A stretch of 64,000 bases of DNA from Lachnospiraceae bacterium (GTDB lineage Bacteria; Bacillota; Clostridia; Lachnospirales; Lachnospiraceae). The DNA is taken from the NCBI GenBank assembly GCA_900766925.1, contig CAAFXG010000530.1, positions 12,523-76,522 of the forward strand, given 5' to 3'. The first letter of the stretch is position 1. Each line of letters starts with the position of its first letter. The notes below the pieces were generated by a model. The model made no database searches. It saw only the letters and a program-made list of their open reading frames with translations, and was not told the DNA's origin. Made by a program: the position numbers and the translations under genes. Positions 52,483 through 62,116 of the stretch are shown here, in pieces.

Positions 52483-54906
52483 TTAACTATCTTCTGTCAA
52501 TAGTCTGTCCACCAGCTTAACAGCCTCATTTGCATCCTTGGAATAGCCATCTGCTCCTATCTCATCGGCAAAGCCCTGTGACACAACCGCCCCTCCGATT
52601 ATAACCTTAAACGGCAGCTTATCCCTGCGGATCGCATCTACAACATCCTTCATCTTCATCATTGTAGTTGTCATAAGCGCCGAAAGTCCAATAATATCAG
52701 CTTTATGCTCCTTTGCTGCCTCTATTATTATATCCTTGGGTACATCTTTTCCTAAATCCACAACCTTGTATCCATAATTCTTAAGCATAAGAACAACAAG
52801 ATTTTTACCTATATCATGAATATCACCTTCTACCGTAGCCATAACAACGGTTCCCTTTTCGGTTGAATCCTTGTTAATACTGAGAAACGGGGTGATATAT
52901 TCAATAGCCATGTCCATGGCTGTTGCACCTGCTATAAGCTGCGGGAGAAAGTATTTTTTGGCTTCAAATAATTCTCCAACCTTATTGACCGCAGGAATCA
53001 AATCCTTGTCTATTATATCCTGTGGTTGTCTTCCACCCTCTAAAGCAGCTTTAATATCCCCTATTATTGCTGTTTTATTACCCTTTACAACATCAAGATA
53101 TATACTGCTTCCGGTGATTTCATCCTGTTTGTCCTTAGCCACCTGCAGCTTACCCTGTTCTACCGGTATAACATGTTCAACATACTCATTATCCGAGTTT
53201 TTCTTCGCAAGCAGCAAATCCGAAGCAAGAGCCGCATTCATAAGAGTTGCCTGTCCCGGATTGCATATCGCCATTGTAAGTCCTCTCGCTATAGCCATTG
53301 TAAGGAAGGCTGTATTAACGTTAATTCTTTCAGGTAAACCAAATGAAATATTTGACAGACCACATATTGTAGGAAGTCCTAATTCCTTTTTGCAGTATTC
53401 AATTGTATCCAGCGTCTCAAGTGCAGCCCACTTATTTGCACCAACAGTTGCAACAAGACCGTCTACAATAAGATTATCTCTGGACACACCTTCTTCATCC
53501 GCTATACGTATAAGCTCATTAATTATCTGTTTTTTTTCATCCGGACTTTCCGGAAGTCCCTTGTCCGAAAGAGGGAGTAAAATACACATTGCCCCATACT
53601 TTGCCGCTATTTTCATAAGAGGTCTGCATTTCTTTTCTTCAAGCGATATCGAATTAATGAGCGCACGACCCGGATATAACCTTAAGGCCGATTCAATAAT
53701 ATCAACGTGACTTGAGTCAATACAAAGAGGTCTGTCTGTAACACCCATAACCTCATAAATGGCCTTTTTCATCATTTCCTTTTCATCAATACCGTTCATT
53801 CCCATATTGATGTCAAGAATTTTAGCACCATTTTCGGTCTGTTCCTCGGCCATACGGATAACCATATCCATTTTGCCTTCCCTAAGCTCAGCCTGAAGCA
53901 GCTTCTTGCCTGTAGGATTGATACGCTCACCGACAACAATGAAATTCCCGTCTAAATCAATGTCCTGTACAGCGCTTTCACTTGCCAGAACGCGTTCTAC
54001 AATATTGTATTTTTTCATGCATTGCGCATTTCTCGCATATTTACGAAGTGCAGCAATATGTTTAGGTGTAGAGCCGCAGCAGCCTCCTATAGCCCGTACT
54101 CCAGCATCTAATAAAAGCTTTCCGTAATCGGCAAACTCCTCAGGTGTCATAGTATACCTTGTAACACCATCGACAAGCTCAGGCATGCCATTATTAGGTT
54201 TGGCAAAGAGAGGAACCTTTGCATATTTCATCATACGTTCTATCAATGGAACCATTTTATCCGGTCCGGTAGAGCAATTAATTCCAACCGCATCCGCACC
54301 AAGTGATTGCAGCACCACTACCGAGGATTCCGGCGTTGAGCCAAACAAGGTCTTACCATCTTCATTAAAGGTCATACTTACCATTATCGGCAAATCACAT
54401 ACTTCCCTAATTGCGATTACAGCAGCTCTCGCCTCAGCGAGACTCATCATAGTTTCAACAATAAACAAATCTACCCCTGCATTAGCAAGTATCCGCGCCT
54501 GTTCCTTATATACATCTATGAGTGCTTCAAGTTCAAGATCACCTACAGGTTTAAGCTGCCTTCCGGTCATTGTCATATCTCCGGCAACATACCCTCTGTG
54601 TCCCTCTTCTTCAACAGCCTTTTTTGAGAGTGCAACAAGTCTTTCGTTTATACTTACTATATCATCCTGCAAGCCATATTCCGATAATTTTATTCTGTTT
54701 GCCGTAAATGTCGGTGCAAGAATAATATTGGTTCCTGACTTAATATACTCTCTCTGAAGCTTTATTATATGCTTTGGATTGTCTAATATCCACTGCTCCG
54801 GACAAACACCAACAGGCATTCCTGCGTCCATCAGATTGCTTCCTGTAGCACCGTCCAGCATAACAATTTTATTATTTATCAATTGTTTAAATAGTTTCCT
54901 GTCCAT
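52483..54906 (-). CDS. metH: Cobalamin-dependent methionine synthase (no activation domain)
   Basis: 807 aa against ~1200 in E. coli. It has the homocysteine-methyltransferase barrel with the zinc cysteines GGCCGSTPKH, the pterin (methyl-THF) domain with VVGERINPTGKK and NISFGLPERI, and the cap plus B12-binding domains with the cobalamin motif GDIHDIGKNL. The C-terminal SAM-dependent reactivation domain is missing, so a separate reactivase is needed. GAGG precedes the ATG. It lies 11 bp after the purine nucleoside phosphorylase gene. Confidence 0.96.
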   Translation of the reverse strand: MDRKLFKQLINNKIVMLDGATGSNLMDAGMPVGVCPEQWILDNPKHIIKLQREYIKSGTNIILAPTFTANRIKLSEYGLQDDIVSINERLVALSKKAVEEEGHRGYVAGDMTMTGRQLKPVGDLELEALIDVYKEQARILANAGVDLFIVETMMSLAEARAAVIAIREVCDLPIMVSMTFNEDGKTLFGSTPESSVVVLQSLGADAVGINCSTGPDKMVPLIERMMKYAKVPLFAKPNNGMPELVDGVTRYTMTPEEFADYGKLLLDAGVRAIGGCCGSTPKHIAALRKYARNAQCMKKYNIVERVLASESAVQDIDLDGNFIVVGERINPTGKKLLQAELREGKMDMVIRMAEEQTENGAKILDINMGMNGIDEKEMMKKAIYEVMGVTDRPLCIDSSHVDIIESALRLYPGRALINSISLEEKKCRPLMKIAAKYGAMCILLPLSDKGLPESPDEKKQIINELIRIADEEGVSRDNLIVDGLVATVGANKWAALETLDTIEYCKKELGLPTICGLSNISFGLPERINVNTAFLTMAIARGLTMAICNPGQATLMNAALASDLLLAKKNSDNEYVEHVIPVEQGKLQVAKDKQDEITGSSIYLDVVKGNKTAIIGDIKAALEGGRQPQDIIDKDLIPAVNKVGELFEAKKYFLPQLIAGATAMDMAIEYITPFLSINKDSTEKGTVVMATVEGDIHDIGKNLVVLMLKNYGYKVVDLGKDVPKDIIIEAAKEHKADIIGLSALMTTTMMKMKDVVDAIRRDKLPFKVIIGGAVVSQGFADEIGADGYSKDANEAVKLVDRLLTEDS

Positions 54907-54917
54907 GGTTTCAACCT

Positions 54918-55736
54918 CTAAATCACTTTAATAAATTCTTTAATAAGAGCTGTAAATTGCTCAGAAATACGATTAGCAGTTTCACTTACCTCAGCATGAC
55001 TGAGAGGTGTGTCAGAAATACCTGATGCGTAATTTGTTATACATGAAATGCCGGCAATTCTCATTCCCATATGCATAGCAGCCATAGCCTCACATGCCGT
55101 GCTCATACCAACAGCATCTCCACCCAGCATTCTGTATAATCTAACCTCGGCAGGCGTTTCATAATTTGGTCCCGTCGTCTGAACATAAATACCATGCTTA
55201 AGGGAAATATCCAAGTCTTTAGCAGTCCTGACAAGTATATTCTGAAGGTCCCTGTCATAAACATTTGACATATCAGGGAATCTTGTCCCAAGCATATCGA
55301 TATTCTTGCCAATAAGCGGTGATGGCACAAAGGAAGTTATATGATCAGTAATCATCATAAGATCGCCCGGTCTGAAGTCAGGATTCATACCACCTGCTGC
55401 ATTTGTCAGAATCAGCTTCCCGGCACCTAACAGCTTCATTATACGGACAGGCATAACAACCTGTGTCATATCATAACCCTCGTAGTAATGAACTCTTCCC
55501 TTCATCGCTATTACATTTACATCTCCAATTTTACCCAATACAAACTTTCCGTCATGTCCTGCAACGGTAGAAACAGGAAAACCATCTATCTCATCGTACG
55601 GGATAAATACCTTATCCTCTAAATTATCGGCAAAGCTGCCCAGTCCGGAGCCAAGTATGAGCGCAACATCCGGTTTTTCTTTCACTCTGTTCTTAACACT
55701 GTTGTACGCCTTCATCAAATCATCATATACCTGCAT
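54918..55736 (-). CDS. punA: Purine nucleoside phosphorylase
   Basis: 272 aa, the trimeric PNP type (inosine/guanosine specific). Motifs: ALILGSGLGSFAD, GRVHYYEGYDMTQVVMPVR, LTNAAGGMNPDFRPGDLM, QTTGPNYETPAEVR and GMSTACEAMAA. It phosphorolyses purine nucleosides for salvage. GGGGG precedes the ATG. It lies 25 bp after the L,D-transpeptidase gene and 11 bp before metH. Confidence 0.95.
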   Translation of the reverse strand: MQVYDDLMKAYNSVKNRVKEKPDVALILGSGLGSFADNLEDKVFIPYDEIDGFPVSTVAGHDGKFVLGKIGDVNVIAMKGRVHYYEGYDMTQVVMPVRIMKLLGAGKLILTNAAGGMNPDFRPGDLMMITDHITSFVPSPLIGKNIDMLGTRFPDMSNVYDRDLQNILVRTAKDLDISLKHGIYVQTTGPNYETPAEVRLYRMLGGDAVGMSTACEAMAAMHMGMRIAGISCITNYASGISDTPLSHAEVSETANRISEQFTALIKEFIKVI

Positions 55737-55761
55737 ATTTACGCCCCCTGACTTAATAATA

Positions 55762-57249
55762 CTATTTCCAGTAACATACTATAGGAAAGTTTGTCTCAAC
55801 ATTATTATATATTATCTCAGCATCACTGTAATACAGATTAACACATCCATGCGAACCATCAGTAAGATATATATCTCCGCCAAATTTTGAACGCCAACTT
55901 GCATCATGTAAGCCTATACCTCTGTTAAACGGCATCCAGAACGAAACGTTAGATGCATAATCAGCCCCAATCAACACCGTATTTCTTGCCTTGTATGTAA
56001 GTCCAAACAAACCGCCCGGTGTACTGTGACCTGCACTGACATTTCCTGTAACACAATCTGCATCGTGTACTCTCTGTCCCTCGACATACAAATATACATG
56101 CTGCTTTGTCAAATCTATTTCAACATAACTGTTTCCTATGTCACTACCATTTTTGTATACGTACCCTCTATGGAAATATGGAACCTCTATTTCAAAATCC
56201 TCCATATTACATAAGGCTTCATAAAGCTGGGTTTCCAATGCATCCGCATCAAATTCCCATCCATAATATCCACCATATACAGATATTGTAAAGCCATCAT
56301 GCGTCTTGAACTTACGGTCAGTGTAGCTTGTATTATGCTCTTTTACAAATTCATCTGCAAAAGCCCGCACACAATGTTCACTTATATTCAGCTTCCCGTC
56401 AAAATCAATGTATGCAAGCTCACACAACTCTTCAGGTGATATTTCTATCCTGTCCTTGTCAATAATAAGAACTCCGCTTATTGACAAATAATTCTCTGCC
56501 TTCTGAGCCTGCTTTTGGATTATTTCGGAGTCAGTCTTTATCTTTGCCTCTATATAACAGCCTGCCTTATCTATATCTACAGACTCATTCATTTCGTGAA
56601 GTGATGCAAATACATTGTCATAAACCAGATTTTTATCAAGCTTGGTACCTGTTACATCATCAAATACTACGACCTCTCCATTCTGTATTCTCACATATGC
56701 ATCCTTAGGCTCTCTCATATTAACATCCTGCATGCATACAAATGAATCTATGTATTTTTTCATTTCCTCTTCATCAAAATCAATAACATATGCTGCTTCA
56801 TACTCCTCGTGATACAGCATATGAATAGGCCATAGTAAAGGATTTTGTTCCATTTTAATCTGCTTAATGCTTCTGTCCAGTGTGACCGAAAGCTTTCCGT
56901 CACCTGTGGTAATCTGTTCATTTGCGTTTTTGTATATTACATTCAGCTTATATGCTTCATTGATTTTCCGGAATTGTTTTTCAACCTCTTCAATGCTTTT
57001 TAACGATACATCATATCCGTTTATCTCAGTATCTAAGGCGAAATAATTGTAATTATATATAACCCCGCCTATATAAACCAATAAAACAAGTCCGGCTATG
57101 GATAATAGTACAATCCGCCAGACCTTTTTTCTCCTTTTATATTGCTCAACTGTTGAATCCACAAAAGGCTCAAGGTATAAGGATTTATTTTCCTTTTCCT
57201 CCTCCTTTTTGTCAGCCCCCATATCTTCTTTTTTGATTTCTCCTGTCAT
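55762..57249 (-). CDS. L,D-transpeptidase (YkuD) with N-terminal anchor
   Basis: 495 aa. A short charged cytoplasmic end, one membrane helix (about 43-66; WRIVLLSIAGLVLLVYIGGV), an extracellular region of ~300 residues with putative peptidoglycan-binding repeats, and a C-terminal YkuD domain (about 370-495) with IGLHDASW and the catalytic SHGCVNL cysteine. It forms 3-3 cross-links or attaches proteins to peptidoglycan outside the membrane. GAGGG lies ten bases before the ATG, with a good promoter at 57295-57323. Confidence 0.92.
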   Translation of the reverse strand: MTGEIKKEDMGADKKEEEKENKSLYLEPFVDSTVEQYKRRKKVWRIVLLSIAGLVLLVYIGGVIYNYNYFALDTEINGYDVSLKSIEEVEKQFRKINEAYKLNVIYKNANEQITTGDGKLSVTLDRSIKQIKMEQNPLLWPIHMLYHEEYEAAYVIDFDEEEMKKYIDSFVCMQDVNMREPKDAYVRIQNGEVVVFDDVTGTKLDKNLVYDNVFASLHEMNESVDIDKAGCYIEAKIKTDSEIIQKQAQKAENYLSISGVLIIDKDRIEISPEELCELAYIDFDGKLNISEHCVRAFADEFVKEHNTSYTDRKFKTHDGFTISVYGGYYGWEFDADALETQLYEALCNMEDFEIEVPYFHRGYVYKNGSDIGNSYVEIDLTKQHVYLYVEGQRVHDADCVTGNVSAGHSTPGGLFGLTYKARNTVLIGADYASNVSFWMPFNRGIGLHDASWRSKFGGDIYLTDGSHGCVNLYYSDAEIIYNNVETNFPIVCYWK

Positions 57250-57294
57250 TTTGTCATTTCCCTCATTTAATAATAGTTCTTACAAATCAATGTT

Positions 57295-57323
57295 ATCATA
57301 TATGAAATTTGATTTTTTTTCAA
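57295..57323 (-). promoter_or_regulatory. Promoter of the L,D-transpeptidase operon
   Basis: Minus strand: -35 TTGAAA (57318-57323), 17 bp, -10 TATGAT (57295-57300), leader ~39 nt. It probably also serves the phosphorylase, metH and ilvN genes downstream. Confidence 0.65.
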
Positions 57324-57385
57324 CAGTTTAATATAATAGATTTCCAAATATTACACACTTTTAAAATTTATTTTCATCCTAAGCT

Positions 57386-58621
57386 TCATCTTCTTAAAAA
57401 CAATCTGCGTGATATTGTTTTCAGACTGTATGAAAATGACATTTCATCAACATCCTCTGACGCATAAATGTACACCTCATCAATTAGATTTCCGTCGTAG
57501 CTGTACTGTACAACTCCAATTATATCTCCCTTTCTTACCGGTGCCTTTATGTCATTATATACTGATATTTTCTTCTCTATCTTTTCCGGATTACCATCCA
57601 CTATAACCACCTCATGCTTCTTGCAGGATTCATATGGAATATAATCACAGACTCCGCATTTCACCCCTATTTTTAAATCATCCGGAAGTACATCTGAATC
57701 CGTGTACGTTTTACAATTAGCAAATCCATAATCAAGAAGCATTGCAGCCTCACTGTTTCTTATTTCCTTCGTATCTGCTCCCATTATTACTGCAATCAGA
57801 TTGATACCATTCCTGTTCGCTGTAGCCGAAATACAATACTTAGCCTGAGATGTATACCCCGTCTTAAGCCCCGTCGCCCCGGTATATTGTTTAAGGAATT
57901 TATTTGTATTAGCCAGATCAAACTGCGACTGTCCCCTTGCAGTTTTATGTATAATGGAATCCATCCATATTGTCGAAAACTCAATTATTTCAGGATGTTT
58001 ACAAATAAGCTCCCTTGACATAATTGAAATGTCTCTTGCCGATGTCAGATGACCTTCCGCCTCAAGACCACAGGCATTTTCAAAATGGGTATTTACCATG
58101 CCAAGGGAGGCTGCCTTTTCATTCATAAGCTCAACAAATGCCGCTTCACTTCCCGCAATATGCTCTGCCATTGCAACTGCCGCATCATTTCCCGAGGCAA
58201 CCTCTATACATTTAATCATATCATGTACCGTCTGTTGCTCTCCCGACTCAAAAAAACATTGTGAACCACCCATGGATGCCGCATGCTCGGATACAGTTAC
58301 AATATCTTCATAAGTCAAATTACCTGCTTTAATTTCATCAAAAATCAAAAGCAATGTCATTACCTTTGTAACTGAAGCCGGTCGCAGAGCCTCATCCGCA
58401 TTTTTTTCATATAATACCTTTCCTGATGATGCTTCAAGCAGAATTGCAGACCTTGACTGCAGGGTAAGCGCAGCTTGTGATGCGGTCTCAATCACAGCAT
58501 CGCTCTGCGTTGCAATCACCTCTCCAGACAAGGATTCATCATCAGTCCCACCTGCACATACGACAACCGGAGCAAAAAACAGTATTACAATAATTGTAAA
58601 CAGATAAATCCACTTTTTCAT
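57386..58621 (-). CDS. D-alanyl-D-alanine carboxypeptidase, DacF-like (copy 1)
   Basis: 411 aa from ATG 58621. A signal peptide (1-23; MKKWIYLFTIIVILFF...VCAG) leads to the PBP5-type domain with SVTK (83-86), SGN (143-145) and KTG (253-255), followed by a beta-rich C-terminal domain (about 300-400) and a basic tail RRLFLRR that could act as an amphipathic membrane anchor. It trims D-Ala from pentapeptide outside the membrane. A DacF role in spore peptidoglycan is possible given the nearby dipicolinate genes, but is not proven by sequence. It is divergent from asnB. Confidence 0.92.
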   Translation of the reverse strand: MKKWIYLFTIIVILFFAPVVVCAGGTDDESLSGEVIATQSDAVIETASQAALTLQSRSAILLEASSGKVLYEKNADEALRPASVTKVMTLLLIFDEIKAGNLTYEDIVTVSEHAASMGGSQCFFESGEQQTVHDMIKCIEVASGNDAAVAMAEHIAGSEAAFVELMNEKAASLGMVNTHFENACGLEAEGHLTSARDISIMSRELICKHPEIIEFSTIWMDSIIHKTARGQSQFDLANTNKFLKQYTGATGLKTGYTSQAKYCISATANRNGINLIAVIMGADTKEIRNSEAAMLLDYGFANCKTYTDSDVLPDDLKIGVKCGVCDYIPYESCKKHEVVIVDGNPEKIEKKISVYNDIKAPVRKGDIIGVVQYSYDGNLIDEVYIYASEDVDEMSFSYSLKTISRRLFLRR

Positions 58622-58749
58622 AATACACCCAAAAACCATATTACTAAATTATACTGTGTTATTTTAAAAATATGTCTTTATAATACATAAGTAGCATATT
58701 TAATTTATATTGAATAAAATATAAAAAGTGCGTTATTACAGAGGTAAAT

Positions 58750-60591
58750 ATGTGTGGTATAGCCGGCTTTTACAATCCTAAAATTAATTATTCCGATAAT
58801 CTTAAGAATAATATCAGGATCCTGAACAACATGATTAAAACCATGAAAATGAGGGGACCCGATGATCAGGGATATTCAATTATAAACTCATGCTGTCTTG
58901 CTCACACCAGACTTTCAATAATTGACCTGAGTACAGGCAGACAGCCATTGAAAATAACAAAAAACGAAAGAAATTACCATATTATTTTTAATGGCGAAAT
59001 ATACAATCACAAAGAAATAAAAGCAGAGCTTAAAGCTATCGGTTTTGATTTTTATACAAATTCCGATACTGAGGTTATAGGAAATGCATTTATACACTGG
59101 GGAGCAGATTTCGTTACACACCTTAATGGTATATTTGCCATCGCCATATATGATGAAATGCGAAACACCCTTTACCTTTTCAGAGATCATTTTGGAATAA
59201 AGCCCCTTTATTATACAGAGGTTGATAAAACTGTTGTTTTTGCCTCAAGAATTGATACATTATTTGAATATCCGCGTATAAAACCAAAGCTAAGCATTAA
59301 TGGATTTAATGAAATATTTACAATCGGTCCCGCAAAAACCTATGGTTTCGGCGTTTTCGAGGGAATAAAAGAGGTTTTGCCGGGCGAGTATATTGTATGC
59401 ACACCTCACATAACTTCCAAAAAACAATACTATAAAATAAAAAGCAGACCGCATACCGATTCGTATAAGGACACAATAGAAAAGACCAGATGGCTGTTAT
59501 GTGACAGCGTGAAAAAGCAAATGCTCTCCGACGTACCAATATGTACTTTTTTATCCGGTGGAATTGATTCATCACTGGTAACTTCAATTTGCTGCAAATA
59601 CATGGAGCCGGGCGAAAAGCTGGATACCTACTCCTTTGACTACGAGGATAACAGTATACATTTTAAATCAAACAGCTTCCAGCCCAGTCAGGACAGACCA
59701 TACGTTGATATCATGAAGGAGTATCTCGCAACCAACCATATTTATCTTACCTGTAAATACGAACAGCTTGCTGATTTACTTTATGCTTCTGTAGATTCAA
59801 GATGCCTGCCCACAATGGCTGATGTAGATTCTTCTTTACTATTTTTCTGTAGCGAGGTTGCAAAAAAACATAAGGTTGCTCTTACCGGTGAATGTGCAGA
59901 TGAAATATTCGGCGGATATCCATGGTTCCACAAAGAGGAAATGATACATGCCGGAACCTTCCCTTGGATGAGCGATATCAGCTTTAGAAAATCAATTTTA
60001 AATCCTGAGTTTGCGGCGGCCCTTCATATGGAACAATATATTGCAAATGCATACGAAAAATCCATTTCAGAAATTGATATTCTCCCTGAAGAATCTGACC
60101 TTGAAACAAATCGAAGACGAATCTCATACCTTAATATCAGATGGTTTATGCAGACACTTTTAGACAGAATGGACCGCACTTCAATGCATAGCGGACTTGA
60201 AGCCCGGGTTCCGTTTGCAGATTACAGAATTGTTGACTATGTATTTAATATCCCATGGCACATGAAGTCTGAAAACAATGTTCCAAAAAGTCTGTTGCGC
60301 AATGCCGCTAAAGGCTTATTACCTGACAGTATCTTAAACAGACCAAAAAATCCTTATCCTAAAACCTATCATCCAAAATATGAGGAAATATTAGTAAAAC
60401 GTCTTTATGAAGTTATCACCGATACAGCTTCGCCTCTTCGCAGCTATCTAAATCTTCCAGTAGTAAACAAATTTCTGGAACAGCCAAAGGAGTATGGAAA
60501 GCCATGGTATGGTCAGCTTATGGCAGGACCACAGATGATAGCATATCTCCTGCAGATTGATTACTGGATGCGAAAATATTCGCTCTCATAA
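58750..60591 (+). CDS. asnB: Asparagine synthase (glutamine-hydrolysing)
   Basis: 613 aa. The class II amidotransferase nucleophile is Cys2 (MCGIAGFYNP), with RGPDDQG and FNGEIYNHKE; the ATP-pyrophosphatase loop SGGIDSS lies at 269-275; ALTGECADEIFGGYPWF and RMDRTSMHSGLEARVPFAD complete the synthetase part. It makes Asn from Asp and Gln. GAGGT precedes the ATG. The region upstream holds no clear -35/-10 pair. It is one of only three plus-strand genes in the window and is followed by a bidirectional hairpin. Confidence 0.95.
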   Translation: MCGIAGFYNPKINYSDNLKNNIRILNNMIKTMKMRGPDDQGYSIINSCCLAHTRLSIIDLSTGRQPLKITKNERNYHIIFNGEIYNHKEIKAELKAIGFDFYTNSDTEVIGNAFIHWGADFVTHLNGIFAIAIYDEMRNTLYLFRDHFGIKPLYYTEVDKTVVFASRIDTLFEYPRIKPKLSINGFNEIFTIGPAKTYGFGVFEGIKEVLPGEYIVCTPHITSKKQYYKIKSRPHTDSYKDTIEKTRWLLCDSVKKQMLSDVPICTFLSGGIDSSLVTSICCKYMEPGEKLDTYSFDYEDNSIHFKSNSFQPSQDRPYVDIMKEYLATNHIYLTCKYEQLADLLYASVDSRCLPTMADVDSSLLFFCSEVAKKHKVALTGECADEIFGGYPWFHKEEMIHAGTFPWMSDISFRKSILNPEFAAALHMEQYIANAYEKSISEIDILPEESDLETNRRRISYLNIRWFMQTLLDRMDRTSMHSGLEARVPFADYRIVDYVFNIPWHMKSENNVPKSLLRNAAKGLLPDSILNRPKNPYPKTYHPKYEEILVKRLYEVITDTASPLRSYLNLPVVNKFLEQPKEYGKPWYGQLMAGPQMIAYLLQIDYWMRKYSLS

Positions 60592-60614
60592 CCCGGAATA
60601 CCAAATAAGGAAAC

Positions 60615-60651
60615 GACTGCCGCACCCTAAATTGATACCGGTGCGGCAGTC
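60615..60651. terminator. Bidirectional hairpin between asnB and dpaB
   Basis: A perfect 12-bp GC-rich stem (GACTGCCGCACC with GGTGCGGCAGTC, 13-nt loop) between the convergent gene ends. The T-runs are poor on both sides (plus side TAAAAATTATTC; minus side GTTTCCTTATTT), but the position fits a shared terminator. Confidence 0.7.
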
Positions 60652-60664
60652 TAAAAATTATTCT

Positions 60665-61243
60665 TTATATAATTAAAGGCTGAATTTGCTCTCTGTCTAA
60701 CGCTGCCTCAAGGGTATCCTTTATTTTATCAAAATGTGCCACCATTGAATTAGGCTTTTTTTCATAATCATCCTGTCCGAACGGAACAAAATAAATGTTT
60801 TTCATCACCATAAGCTTACCTATGTTCTGCAGATTAATACCTAATGCATCATTTGTTGAAATAGCAATAACAAGTGGTCTGTTATTTCTTAAATGCGCCT
60901 TCGCCGCCATTAAAACAGGTGTATCCGTAATACCATTACATAGCTTAGCAGTTGTGTTTCCGGTACACGGAGCAATTATCATTATATCAAACATTTTCTT
61001 TGGACCTACAGGTTCTGAACCCTGAATTGTTCTGATTACTTCATTTCCTGTAACATTTTTTATCCTGTTCATAAAGTCCTGAGCATTCCAAAATCTTGTA
61101 TCAAAATCAGACACATTGTATGAAACTATTGGAATTACGTTCGCACCTTCATCCTTTAGAACTTTTATTTGTGGCAGAATTTTATCAAAAGTACAAAATG
61201 AACCGGTTATTGCCAAACCAATATTGCACCCTGATAATTCCAT
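60665..61243 (-). CDS. dpaB: Dipicolinate synthase subunit B
   Basis: 192 aa from ATG 61243, eight bases after GGAAGG; a GTG three codons upstream overlaps that SD. It is a flavoprotein-like Rossmann fold: LAITGSFCTFDKILPQ at the N-terminus, SEPVGPKKMFDIMIIAPCTG, and NTTAKLCNGITDTPVLMAAK. With DpaA it makes dipicolinic acid in the mother cell late in sporulation (spoVFB in Bacillus). It follows dpaA by 32 bp and ends at the shared terminator with asnB. Confidence 0.94.
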   Translation of the reverse strand: MELSGCNIGLAITGSFCTFDKILPQIKVLKDEGANVIPIVSYNVSDFDTRFWNAQDFMNRIKNVTGNEVIRTIQGSEPVGPKKMFDIMIIAPCTGNTTAKLCNGITDTPVLMAAKAHLRNNRPLVIAISTNDALGINLQNIGKLMVMKNIYFVPFGQDDYEKKPNSMVAHFDKIKDTLEAALDREQIQPLII

Positions 61244-61275
61244 AATTAACACCTTCCGGATTTATTTCGCGGAGG

Positions 61276-62052
61276 TTATTTCTGACTCAAATCCCGTAAA
61301 ACTGCGTGTGCTATTATTTCTCCTGCCTCTTTAGGAAATTCCTTTCCGGGAATACCGAGACTATTTACTGCAAAAATACCCTTTGACCTGCAATATGCTA
61401 AATCTGTCCCTCCCGGTGCTGAGGCAATATCAAATATCATTATATTTCCAGAGAACATTTTTAGAAATTTTTCTGTAAAAATCATGGCCGGTATTGTATT
61501 AAATATATAACTATACTTTTCCATTTGTAAACTGTCAACAGAATTTAAATTTACAAATCCATATCCTTTTCCATTTATTTCTCCGGAAAGTCCCCTTTTA
61601 CGAACCATGACATCAACATATGCACCATGCTCTGTAAGCGCATCGGCAATTGTTTTGCCACAAAATCCATATCCGGCTACAAGGCAGTTACTCCTTTCAA
61701 TAACAGCCCCGGCAGATAATGCTTCCCTCACTATTCCGTTTGCAGTAAGCAGTGCATTTTTATGCGTAACATAATCCCATTTGAGATAATCAATAGCACA
61801 AATTTCCATCAGCTCACATTCATGTATGAAGCGATTAGAAACAGCACCACCATACACAAGCTGCCCCACCTTGAGTAATGGAAATATCTCTGCAAGCTCT
61901 TTATCACCAACAGGAGGTGGCAAAACCACTACAGAAGCCTCTATCACATCGTTTATATCACGACTCACCTCATAGCCGGCATCGTAAAACATCTGGGCTG
62001 TATAATCCATCCTGCCGTCATTGCCTAACACGCAAATATTATCAATATTCAA
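61276..62052 (-). CDS. dpaA: Dipicolinate synthase subunit A
   Basis: 258 aa from a TTG start at 62052. The ATG at 62061 abuts the AAGGAGG sequence and cannot use it, whereas the TTG is nine bases after it and yields MNIDNICVLGNDGRMDYTAQ. Rossmann dehydrogenase-like: CVLGNDGRMDYTAQMF, VAGYGFCGKTIADAL, then FDIASAPGGTDL. It is somewhat shorter than the ~290-300 aa Bacillus protein. Together with DpaB it converts the dihydrodipicolinate-pathway intermediate to DPA, a core component of endospores. Confidence 0.9.
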   Translation of the reverse strand: MNIDNICVLGNDGRMDYTAQMFYDAGYEVSRDINDVIEASVVVLPPPVGDKELAEIFPLLKVGQLVYGGAVSNRFIHECELMEICAIDYLKWDYVTHKNALLTANGIVREALSAGAVIERSNCLVAGYGFCGKTIADALTEHGAYVDVMVRKRGLSGEINGKGYGFVNLNSVDSLQMEKYSYIFNTIPAMIFTEKFLKMFSGNIMIFDIASAPGGTDLAYCRSKGIFAVNSLGIPGKEFPKEAGEIIAHAVLRDLSQK

Positions 62053-62116
62053 ATCAATCATCCTCCTTGCGATACTCTATTATATGCATCATAGACTAAA
62101 ATGTTTATTGTACTGT

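Noticed and set aside
52871..53710. 279-codon plus-strand ORF
   Set aside because: Lies entirely opposite metH, whose pterin and B12 motifs are intact; the Ser-rich translation is typical of an antisense shadow.
54185..54757. 190-codon plus-strand ORF
   Set aside because: Antisense to the MetH barrel; no SD and no recognisable protein.
58640..58749. Promoters in the asnB/dacF divergent gap
   Set aside because: A TATAAT is present for the minus strand (58648-58653) but no matching -35, and the best plus-strand pair would sit too close to the asnB SD; not specific enough to annotate.
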